Below are positions 1 through 5,568 of a stretch of DNA of 12,910 nt, in pieces. The notes beneath the pieces are model-generated. The model did not search any database. It saw nothing but the letters and a program-made list of their open reading frames with translations, and had not been told where the DNA came from. The stretch comes from Bacteroidales bacterium UBA3543. GTDB lineage: Bacteria; Bacteroidota; Bacteroidia; Bacteroidales; UBA932. Location: positions 289-13,198 of the forward strand of contig DFOK01000086.1 in NCBI GenBank assembly GCA_002376715.1, given 5' to 3'. A program made the position numbers and the translations under genes. The stretch's first letter is position 1; the number at the start of each line of letters is the position of its first letter.

Positions 1-1317
1 GAAAACTTTGACATTAGCCGTGACCTTCTCGGTGACCATCCCGAATTTATCAAGGCATTCGGCATTGTAAAGAAGGGCGCAATCCTCGCAAACCACCAAC
101 TCGGTCTGGTTTCCGATGAAGTAAAGGATGCCGTGGTTGCAGCCTGTGAGGAGCTTATGGAAGGTAAACATTGCGAACATTTCCCCATTGACATGGTTCA
201 GGGTGGAGCCGGTACTTCAGCCAATATGAACGCAAATGAGGTGATTGCCAACAGAGCTCTCCAGATTGCCGGTCACAAACCCGGTGAGTATCAGTATATA
301 CATCCCAATGATCATGTAAATATGGCTCAGTCCACCAATGATGCCTATCCTACGGCTATGCAGTTGGGACTCTATATGATCCATAAAGATGTGATGACAG
401 CCCTTAAAGCGCTTGCCCGTTCATTCCGTTCAAAAGAGAAAAAATTTGCGGATGTTATCAAAATGGGACGTACACAACTTCAGGACGCAGTACCCATGAC
501 TCTTGGCCAGACATTCGGAGCATATGCTTCTGCTATGGAAAATGAGATGAAACGTCTGGATGAGGCAGCACAGGGCTTGCTCGTAATCAATATGGGCGGT
601 ACGGCTATCGGTACCGGTATTACAGCCGAACCGGGATATGCAGAGGCCTGCACAAAATTTATTAAAAAGATTTCAGGATGGAAAGTGACCCTCTCGGAAG
701 ATCTCATTGAGGCCTCCAATGATACATCCGCCTTTGTAGTTTACTCTTCAGCTTTGAAAAATGTTGCCATTCGCCTTTCAAAGATTTGCAATGACCTTCG
801 TCTGCTCTCCTCAGGACCTCGCACAGGTTTGGGAGAAATCAATCTTCCTCCAAGGCAGCCGGGTAGCTCCATTATGCCGGGTAAAGTCAATCCCGTCATT
901 CCCGAAGTTGTCAATCAGGTTTGCTTCAAGGTAATCGGCAATGATTTTACCATTACCATGGCTTCTGAGGCGGCCCAGCTTGAACTCAATGTAATGGAGC
1001 CTGTACTTGTACAGTCTGTCGTAGAGTCTGCCACCTGGCTCATGAGAGCTTCTGATGCTCTCCGCACAAAGTGTGTTGAAGGCATTACCGCCAATAAAGC
1101 GCATTGCAAGAAACTTGTAGAATACAGCATCGGTATCGTTACCGCCCTCAAACCTTATCTCGGCTATGCCAAAATCACCGAGGTTGCACAAGAGGCTCAA
1201 AAGACCGGTGGCAGCGTATATCAGCTGGTTCTCGACAAGGGTTTCCTCACAAAGGAGCAGCTTGACAAAATTATGGACCCGGCCAACATGACCAAACCGG
1301 TAAAGGTGGAGTTGTAA
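1..1317 (+). CDS. aspA: Aspartate ammonia-lyase, 5'-truncated by window edge
   Basis: Catalyses reversible deamination of L-aspartate to fumarate and ammonia; cytosolic homotetramer of the fumarase/aspartase superfamily. The frame is open from base 1, so 438 C-terminal residues are present; family members are about 470-480 residues, so only some 30-40 N-terminal residues are missing. The N-terminal part reads ENFDIS and later FIKAFGIVKKGA, typical of aspartase. The superfamily signature GSSIMPGKVNP lies at bases 862-894 and contains the catalytic-loop serine. GTSANMNANEV (bases 208-240) and NDAYPTAMQLG (around 340-372) are the other conserved substrate-binding blocks. Fumarase class II is the closest alternative, but the GTSANMNANEVIANRA and IMPGKVNPVIPEVVNQV blocks favour aspartase. 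The gene ends at TAA and is followed by a bidirectional terminator shared with the convergent minus-strand block. Confidence 0.93.
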   Translation, partial: ENFDISRDLLGDHPEFIKAFGIVKKGAILANHQLGLVSDEVKDAVVAACEELMEGKHCEHFPIDMVQGGAGTSANMNANEVIANRALQIAGHKPGEYQYIHPNDHVNMAQSTNDAYPTAMQLGLYMIHKDVMTALKALARSFRSKEKKFADVIKMGRTQLQDAVPMTLGQTFGAYASAMENEMKRLDEAAQGLLVINMGGTAIGTGITAEPGYAEACTKFIKKISGWKVTLSEDLIEASNDTSAFVVYSSALKNVAIRLSKICNDLRLLSSGPRTGLGEINLPPRQPGSSIMPGKVNPVIPEVVNQVCFKVIGNDFTITMASEAAQLELNVMEPVLVQSVVESATWLMRASDALRTKCVEGITANKAHCKKLVEYSIGIVTALKPYLGYAKITEVAQEAQKTGGSVYQLVLDKGFLTKEQLDKIMDPANMTKPVKVEL

Positions 1318-1326
1318 AATCAGTTT

Positions 1327-1354
1327 TGAGTTCCGAGTTAGGAGTTCGGAGTTT
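1327..1354. repeat. Degenerate short-repeat patch (gagttcc/gagtta/ggagttc units)
   Basis: Directly after aspA the sequence consists of imperfect 7-8 base units around 'gagttc' (gagttcc, gagtta, ggagttc, ggagttt). It ends exactly where the terminator stem begins. Similar but not identical patches sit next to other hairpins in this window (5342-5369, 6917-6956, 12191-12232). No coding role is visible. Confidence 0.6.
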
Positions 1355-1384
1355 ACAAAAAGAGTCCTTATGGACTCTTTTTGT
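1355..1384. terminator. Bidirectional intrinsic terminator between convergent aspA and exonuclease gene
   Basis: Perfect 13-bp inverted repeat (1355-1367 and 1372-1384) around the 4-base loop TTAT. The stem carries a T-rich tail on the plus strand (ctctttttgt) and, by symmetry, on the minus strand. It lies 37 bp after the aspA stop and about 100 bp after the stop of the minus-strand exonuclease gene, so it can end transcripts from both sides. Confidence 0.85.
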
Positions 1385-1405
1385 GCTTAGTTGTGAGTAC
1401 AACAA

Positions 1406-1437
1406 ATTCGCCGCGAACCTCACGGTCGGCGGCGAAT
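1406..1437. repeat. GC-rich inverted repeat, possible second hairpin
   Basis: ATTCGCCGC (1406-1414) and GCGGCGAAT (1429-1437) are a perfect 9-bp inverted repeat with a 14-base loop. It sits between the bidirectional terminator and the 3' end of the exonuclease gene. It lacks a good T-run, so it may be an mRNA 3'-end structure rather than a terminator. Confidence 0.5.
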
Positions 1438-1483
1438 ACAAACTCTAACAATTTAACTTTAATACTATGATGAGAAAAATTCT

Positions 1484-1978
1484 TTATAAAATCTTCATGG
1501 CAATATGCGCACAGGCTTCCGCATCGGCCAGGGCGTGGTGATGGTTTTCAAGATTGTATCCGCAAGCAGCGGCAACCGTCTGTAATTCGTGATTATCTAT
1601 GGAGTTTGCGAAATGCTTTCTGGAGGTAGCGCAGGTGTCGTAAAACACATAGTCCGGATAATCCATCTGATATACCCTGAAGACCTCTTTAAGACATCCT
1701 TCATCAAAATGACTGTTATGAGCCACAAGCGGCAGGCCCTCAATCATCGGCGCAATCTTCTCCCACACATAAGGGAATACCGGCGCATCGGATGTCTCCT
1801 CTTCCGAAAGACCGTGAACCTGTTGACAGAACCATTTATGGTATTCAGGTTCCGGACGGATAAGACTGTAGAATCTCTCCACTATTTCACCTCCGCGAAC
1901 CACAACCACTCCGACGGAGCAGACGCTGCTTCGGCACTCATTCGCCGTTTCAAAATCTATTGCTGCAAAATCTTTCAT
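1484..1978 (-). CDS. DnaQ-like DEDDh 3'-5' exonuclease (single domain)
   Basis: A 164-residue stand-alone exonuclease domain of the DNA polymerase III epsilon / RNase T superfamily, which hydrolyses nucleotides from 3' ends with two metal ions. All three Exo motifs are visible: Exo I AAIDFETA with D8 and E10, Exo II VAHNSHFD with D92, and Exo III HHALADAEA with H147 and D152 (HxAxxD spacing, hence DEDDh). There is no other domain, and the length equals the bare fold. The start ATG (1976-1978) is 2 bp downstream of the WYL regulator's stop, so the two are almost certainly co-transcribed and translationally linked. The substrate (DNA, RNA or small oligonucleotides) cannot be told from sequence. 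It may be a processing or repair nuclease of the WYL-linked operon; it is too short and too far from replication genes to call dnaQ. Confidence 0.88.
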   Translation of the reverse strand: MKDFAAIDFETANECRSSVCSVGVVVVRGGEIVERFYSLIRPEPEYHKWFCQQVHGLSEEETSDAPVFPYVWEKIAPMIEGLPLVAHNSHFDEGCLKEVFRVYQMDYPDYVFYDTCATSRKHFANSIDNHELQTVAAACGYNLENHHHALADAEACAHIAMKIL

Positions 1979-1980
1979 AA

Positions 1981-2886
1981 TTAATCTTCGTACCTCTTCA
2001 ACATTTTCTTAATGGTATTCTTGATTTCATTGCGGTACCATTGAGGCTTCAGGACCTCGATTGAGTCTGACTTGGAAAGTAGCTCCTGCGTGAAGTCGTA
2101 AGTGGGCACTATGTGATATCTGAATATGGTATAATCCGAGGTCTCCTCGATAGGAGTCTGCGATTCGTGTAGCTTGAGGGAGTTGAAGTAATAGACCTGT
2201 GGTTTATCGACCCTGATTTCGATCTCTTCTGCATAATTGCTGTCCTCAATGCAGGCGCCGTAAAGGTCCTTGAAATAGCCTTTCGCCGTGAATTTCTTTG
2301 GAATCTTATAGGAGCGGCCGGTACGGCGGAGTTCCTTGATACGGTCGAGCCCGTAGATCCTCGGCTTGTCGCTTGCGGCAGTCTTGGCCACCATATACCA
2401 GCGTTGCTTGAATTGTCGCAGACAGTATGGTTCTGCTTCAAAAGTGGTGGAATACTCCTTGGTGAATCCCTGATGTGTGATTTCAAGCGCTTGTTTGTCG
2501 CGGATAGCCTCTATGATTGCAGAGAGATACTTTTCGCTAGAAGGCACCTCCTCGAAGATGATGCTGTCCCGCATATTGTGGCTTTCGTTCAGCAGGTTGT
2601 TGAGCGAGAGCGACTGCATAAGCCATTTTCTGATTTCATCACCTTTTATATCATCGCTATTTGCAATATAATACCCAAGGCTCCTGTCGCACTTGATTTC
2701 GATGCCGAAAGTTTCGAAAATGGAACTAATGTGGTTGTGGAATGTTCTTTCCGGAAGGTAACTTTCTCCAAACTCATTTAGTTGACTGCGTGCCCAAAGG
2801 TCGCTTATATCCTTTCTGGAGATGTACCCATGACGGTTAATGACCTCTATGAGCCAGATGTAGCGGTTGAAGTAGTTTATTGCCAT
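1981..2886 (-). CDS. WYL-domain transcriptional regulator (HTH-WYL-WCX)
   Basis: A 301-residue protein with three parts. An N-terminal helix-turn-helix-like region (about residues 8-75, with YISRKDISDLW and a following LGYYI wing) should bind DNA. A WYL domain spans about 120-190, with its core at QRWYMVA (W163, Y164) and the downstream YGLDRI (D181, R182). A C-terminal WCX-like region follows at about 220-300 and may mediate dimerisation. WYL domains act as ligand sensors, often binding nucleic acid or nucleotides, and regulate phage-defence and DNA-damage genes in several lineages (BrxR, CapW, PafBC). The gene is followed after 2 bp by the exonuclease gene and preceded by the AAA+ gene on the same strand. 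Its promoter region holds two operator-like palindromes, and one matching site precedes the AAA+ gene, so autoregulation plus control of the ATPase is the simplest reading. The ligand and the sign of regulation are unknown. Confidence 0.85.
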   Translation of the reverse strand: MAINYFNRYIWLIEVINRHGYISRKDISDLWARSQLNEFGESYLPERTFHNHISSIFETFGIEIKCDRSLGYYIANSDDIKGDEIRKWLMQSLSLNNLLNESHNMRDSIIFEEVPSSEKYLSAIIEAIRDKQALEITHQGFTKEYSTTFEAEPYCLRQFKQRWYMVAKTAASDKPRIYGLDRIKELRRTGRSYKIPKKFTAKGYFKDLYGACIEDSNYAEEIEIRVDKPQVYYFNSLKLHESQTPIEETSDYTIFRYHIVPTYDFTQELLSKSDSIEVLKPQWYRNEIKNTIKKMLKRYED

Positions 2887-2910
2887 ATCTTATGGTTTTG
2901 CTTTCAATGA

Positions 2911-2918
2911 CAAAGATA
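2911..2918 (-). promoter_or_regulatory. -7 element of WYL regulator promoter
   Basis: On the minus strand this reads TATCTTTG, a perfect match to the Bacteroidetes -7 consensus TAnnTTTG. It would start transcription near 2907, giving a leader of about 20 nt before the ATG at 2886. No TTTG is present at the normal -33 distance; that place is occupied by the CTGCCA palindrome. Confidence 0.65.
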
Positions 2919-2928
2919 ATGAATTAAA

Positions 2929-2945
2929 CTGCCAAAATGTGGCAG
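2929..2945. promoter_or_regulatory. Operator-like palindrome, site 1 (WYL promoter)
   Basis: CTGCCAAAATGTGGCAG has perfect 6-bp inverted half-sites CTGCCA/TGGCAG around a 5-bp spacer. It is centred roughly 30 bp upstream of the predicted start of transcription and 10 bp from the -7 element, so it covers the -33 region. The same 17-mer with one spacer change recurs at 4958-4974 in front of the AAA+ gene with the same offset to its -7-like element. This is a likely binding site for the neighbouring WYL regulator (inference). Confidence 0.7.
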
Positions 2946-2946
2946 C

Positions 2947-2963
2947 CTGCCTCTTTTTGGCAC
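2947..2963. promoter_or_regulatory. Operator-like palindrome, degenerate site 1b
   Basis: CTGCCTCTTTTTGGCAC matches the reverse complement of the 4958-4974 site at 15 of 17 positions; the two changes are in the half-sites. It is separated from site 1 by a single base (18 bp centre to centre), so two dimers could sit side by side in the WYL promoter. It begins 9 bp beyond the AAA+ stop codon. Confidence 0.5.
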
Positions 2964-2971
2964 CAATTTTA

Positions 2972-4774
2972 TCAAAATCCTATTCTATTTCCGGTTTGCC
3001 TGTTGTTGCCTATCATCTCCTCTCTGCAAAATTCCACCATCTCCTCATAGGAAGGCTCGGTGCCGGTGATGATCGACTGCACTATCTTCTTACGGCTGAC
3101 ATTTTCAATCTGACCTCCGGAAAAATTGAACATCGAGGCGAGCTTGCGCGTCTGCTCTTCATCGAGATCGGGAACCATCGAGTGCCAAATCTTGGATTTT
3201 ACTTCGACTGAAGGTACTTCGAACCTGATTTTATAGAGGAAACGTCTCTCGAAAGCTTTATCCAGATTTTGTGTCATGTTGGTGGTGGCGATAAGAATGC
3301 CGTCGAGACTCTCCATCTCCTGCAGGATGATGTTTTGGATGGAGTTTTCCATCTTTTCAACGGCTCGATCTGCACCTTCCATCCTAATGCCGAATATCGC
3401 ATCGGCTTCATTAAAAAGCAGAATAGGTGTCATTTTTGACTCTTTAACGCACCTTTTATATTTGCTGAACAGCTCTTTTATATTTTTCTCGCTTTCTCCC
3501 ACCCAGAAACTCTTGATTTTAGTCACATCGGCAGTTATCAGATCCCTTCCGGTGCGTTTGGCAAGTTGATACACGGTCTCCGTTTTTCCCGTACCGGGCG
3601 CTCCATAGAATAGGCAAGTAAAACCTGTTCGCATACCTTTTGATTTCATCATTTCTCTTATCTCGGGAAATCTTTCCGCCGACAAAATGCTCTCAAGTGA
3701 CGAAACCTGTTTTTTGACCGCATCATCATAAAACAATGCTTTTGCGTTAATTGTCCCATATTCTATCAAACCTGCCATTGGGGTTCTATCACGTACCCCA
3801 CCTACATCAGCAAGGATCATCTCCTTGACTTCGTCCGTCAGATGAAAACGATCTTTTGCAGCCATCCCATCTATATTTACATACTCAATAACCCCCATTT
3901 TCTGGAGATCCAGACTCCTGTTTTTATACTCTCCCTGGAGCCAATCAAAGTCATCATCGGAGAAAAAACTCCTGAAATCCCACCATTCGCAGTCATCGTC
4001 ATCGTATCGATTGTAGCGATGTATCAAAGCATAGAAAAGCATACGCTCAATTTTACTCATAGACTCGGAATAGTCATAATCACTCTCATCATCCATTAAA
4101 TCATTGATTGTGTCTCCGGCTTTTAAAACAAAAAATGAATCGGCTGCCTTAGCAATGGAAGTATTAGGGTTGGAGAGGAGCATGTCGTCCACTTCTTCCA
4201 ATGCCAGCTTGACATTACCCTCATCTATTGTAATATCGCCGAATAAACGATCCATTCTCGAAAGAATAGTGTTTGTTGTCAATCCTGTTGAAGAGGATTT
4301 TCGGAAAGGCTTATTTTCGCGCAACATCTCTAAAACCTCTCTCGAAACTCTAATCGAACCCCACTTGTTTCTTTTAATTAAACGCAGCTTCTCAAGCTCA
4401 AGCAGATCCTTCTCTAATGAGAGAAATGAGACGAAACTTGTTTTGAGCTGTTCGGCAAGTCTCCTCTGATTCACATCATCTCCCTTACATAGTTCAATCA
4501 CAATAGCAAATAACGCCGCCTGCCACTCGCTGATTCCATACTCCTGTGCAATCGTCTCCAACTCGAAGCGTTTAGCAGCAATTAATTTATCGTTAAGACA
4601 GAAGTACTCATCATACTCCCGACCAAACTCCCTATTCTTTCGCGCCCTCTCAATTACCTCCTCAAAACACTCCAACAGACTTTTCTTTTTTAACTCCAGA
4701 CCCAAATCATCAATCAGCTCTTGACACCCCAGCATACCTGCCAGGATCTCTTTTGTAGATATTTTCTTTTCCAT
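2972..4774 (-). CDS. AAA+ ATPase with N-terminal winged-helix-like region
   Basis: A 600-residue soluble protein with a C-terminal AAA+ module. Visible parts are Walker A GAPGTGKT (391-398, K397), Walker B LLFNEADAI (N455, E456), sensor 1 at N499 in IATTN, and the arginine-finger-like pair R510-R511 in AFERRF. A small helical lid follows to the C-terminus. Walker B has Asn where the metal-coordinating Asp is usual, while the catalytic Glu is kept. The N-terminal 330 residues are charged; residues about 105-155 (LAEQLKTS, then KLRLIKRNKWGSIRVSREVL) resemble a winged helix, with an acidic stretch around 225-275. No transmembrane segment is seen. The class is the Cdc48/SpoVK-like group that remodels proteins or complexes; the substrate is unknown. 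The start is supported by AAGGAG 7 nt upstream (minus strand, 4787-4782), unusual in this phylum. A 23-bp repeat array and an operator-like palindrome lie upstream; the WYL regulator and exonuclease follow on the same strand. Confidence 0.85.
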   Translation of the reverse strand: MEKKISTKEILAGMLGCQELIDDLGLELKKKSLLECFEEVIERARKNREFGREYDEYFCLNDKLIAAKRFELETIAQEYGISEWQAALFAIVIELCKGDDVNQRRLAEQLKTSFVSFLSLEKDLLELEKLRLIKRNKWGSIRVSREVLEMLRENKPFRKSSSTGLTTNTILSRMDRLFGDITIDEGNVKLALEEVDDMLLSNPNTSIAKAADSFFVLKAGDTINDLMDDESDYDYSESMSKIERMLFYALIHRYNRYDDDDCEWWDFRSFFSDDDFDWLQGEYKNRSLDLQKMGVIEYVNIDGMAAKDRFHLTDEVKEMILADVGGVRDRTPMAGLIEYGTINAKALFYDDAVKKQVSSLESILSAERFPEIREMMKSKGMRTGFTCLFYGAPGTGKTETVYQLAKRTGRDLITADVTKIKSFWVGESEKNIKELFSKYKRCVKESKMTPILLFNEADAIFGIRMEGADRAVEKMENSIQNIILQEMESLDGILIATTNMTQNLDKAFERRFLYKIRFEVPSVEVKSKIWHSMVPDLDEEQTRKLASMFNFSGGQIENVSRKKIVQSIITGTEPSYEEMVEFCREEMIGNNRQTGNRIGF

Positions 4775-4815
4775 AACTATGCTCCTTTTTTATTTCTGTT
4801 ACTGCCAGGATTATC

Positions 4816-4953
4816 TTATTACTACACGAACTTATTTTTCACTATTGCACTAACGCTTTTTTCACTACTGCACTAATTGCCTTTTCACTACTGCAATTAT
4901 TCTTCTCTCATTATTGCAATGATTACCTTTTCACTGATGCAAAGAAAGACATT
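4816..4953. repeat. Tandem array of 23-bp repeats upstream of AAA+ gene
   Basis: A core of consensus TCACTACTGCA begins at 4839, 4862, 4885, 4908 and 4931, an exact 23-bp period; a weaker copy (TTATTACTACA, 8 of 11) begins one period earlier at 4816. Copies at 4862 and 4885 have identical cores; those at 4839, 4908 and 4931 differ at one or two positions. The remaining 12 bases of each unit are AT-rich and diverged. On the minus strand each unit reads like TGCAGTAGTGA followed by an A-tract. If the promoter at 4940-4947 is right, units at 4816-4930 are transcribed in the AAA+ leader. There are no unique spacers between fixed repeats, so it is not CRISPR. Confidence 0.8.
4940..4947 (-). promoter_or_regulatory. 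Possible -7 element of AAA+ gene promoter
   Basis: On the minus strand this reads TTTCTTTG, one mismatch from TAnnTTTG. Support comes mainly from position: it is exactly 10 bp from the CTGCCA palindrome, as in the WYL promoter. Use of this site would give a leader of about 160 nt that contains most of the 23-bp repeat array. Confidence 0.45.
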
Positions 4954-4957
4954 CTCG

Positions 4958-4974
4958 CTGCCAAAAAGTGGCAG
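4958..4974. promoter_or_regulatory. Operator-like palindrome, site 2 (AAA+ promoter)
   Basis: CTGCCAAAAAGTGGCAG has perfect 6-bp half-sites and a 5-bp spacer, and is identical to the 2929-2945 site except for one spacer base. It is 184 bp upstream of the AAA+ start codon and is followed on the minus strand by a -7-like element after 10 bp. It also lies about 80 bp upstream of the promoter of the small plus-strand ORF, which it could in principle influence. Confidence 0.7.
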
Positions 4975-5053
4975 TTCTTAGAAATTTTGATTGTTTTTTT
5001 GAATTTGGAGTTCAAAATTGTCTTTTCTGCACATCTCATTGATATTTGTTTCA

Positions 5054-5061
5054 TATCTTTG
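5054..5061 (+). promoter_or_regulatory. -7 element of small ORF promoter
   Basis: TATCTTTG, a perfect TAnnTTTG, about 30 bp ahead of the ATG at 5091. No convincing -33 TTTG is found 19-21 bp upstream. Its position makes the upstream in-frame start at 5046 unlikely, because that codon would lie before the start of transcription. Confidence 0.55.
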
Positions 5062-5090
5062 TGGAGAAATTGATAAAAAAGAAAAAGATT

Positions 5091-5249
5091 ATGGCAAAAC
5101 CAATTAAAGAAACACCACTCCTTACCGGTGAAGATGCAACTCGTTTTGAACAAGCTGCACAAGAGGTTGTGCCCGCATCTGAAAAAGAAATAAATGAGGC
5201 ACGCGAGGCGTTTGATTATTTTGCTTCAATAGCAACCTTTAGTATGTAA
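5091..5249 (+). CDS. Small hypothetical protein (52 aa), possible orphan antitoxin-like
   Basis: A 52-residue acidic protein beginning MAKPIKETPLLTGEDATRF and ending in a predicted helix EKEINEAREAFDYFASIA. It has no signal peptide or membrane segment. The ATG at 5091 is preferred over an in-frame ATG at 5046, because a perfect -7 element at 5054-5061 and an A-rich leader (aaaaaagaaaaagatt) precede it. The opening pattern K-P-I-K-x-T-P-x-L-x-G-x-D-A-x-R-F reminds me of small Bacteroidales proteins that precede GNAT-type or other toxin genes; I recall this only loosely and cannot check it. No partner follows: about 320 bp of non-coding DNA separates it from the convergent AAA_14 gene. If it is an antitoxin it is an orphan. 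The ORF has its own promoter and a hairpin 39 bp after the stop. Confidence 0.6.
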   Translation: MAKPIKETPLLTGEDATRFEQAAQEVVPASEKEINEAREAFDYFASIATFSM

Positions 5250-5287
5250 TGGGACCTCAGTTAAGAAAATTAACTCCGGAATATAAT

Positions 5288-5318
5288 AACACCCTTTGAT
5301 TTGCAGTCAAAGGGTGTT
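5288..5318 (+). terminator. Hairpin terminator after small ORF
   Basis: AACACCCTTTGA (5288-5299) and TCAAAGGGTGTT (5307-5318) form a perfect 12-bp stem with a 7-base loop. The trailing sequence lacks a clear T-run, so termination strength is uncertain; it is a 3'-end hairpin of the small ORF's transcript in any case. Confidence 0.6.
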
Positions 5319-5568
5319 GTGCATATATTAACAAGAGGAGGGCTAACAGCGAACTGCTAACGGCGAACCATTAGATTGTCAGCGTTTGCTTATTATTTTT
5401 CAATTTGACTAGATAGGCGAGCAGCGAAGCAAAAAATGTTATTTCGCTGATAATGTAATCTTACACTTAGATTTATGTTGTGAAGTTACACTTAATTTTC
5501 TGCTGTGCAAGCTCAATGAATTATTTGTCTGACTTTTAGGGGTTATGTCAAAAATGGTGTGCTTTCCT
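5319..5568. other. Non-coding region between convergent small ORF and AAA_14 gene
   Basis: No credible gene is seen on either strand. Contents: a 14-bp imperfect tandem pair at 5342-5355/5356-5369 (gctaacagcgaact and gctaacggcgaacc, 12 of 14 equal); an inverted repeat CAGCGAA (5422-5428) with TTCGCTG (5443-5449), which could be a weak 3' hairpin for the minus-strand AAA_14 gene; and a direct repeat TTACACTTA at 5461-5469 and 5486-5494, 25 bp apart. No obvious AAA_14 terminator adjoins its stop codon. Confidence 0.5.

Noticed and set aside
811..1200. Open frame of 129 codons on the minus strand within aspA
   Set aside because: It is entirely antisense to conserved aspartase sequence, without a promoter or recognisable protein pattern.
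1589..1984. Open frame of 131 codons on the plus strand over the exonuclease gene
   Set aside because: Antisense to a gene with all three Exo motifs intact; a shadow frame.
4802..4807. CTGCCA half-site near the AAA+ start codon
   Set aside because: It has no TGGCAG partner at the 5-bp spacing, so a single 6-mer is not enough to call an operator.
4816..4953. Possible CRISPR array
   Set aside because: The period is 23 bp in total, with an 11-bp core and diverged AT-rich remainder; there are no 25-35 bp identical repeats with unique spacers and no cas genes.
5250..5568. Missing toxin gene after the 52-residue ORF
   Set aside because: All frames on both strands were considered and none gives a plausible toxin; no frameshifted remnant was recognised.
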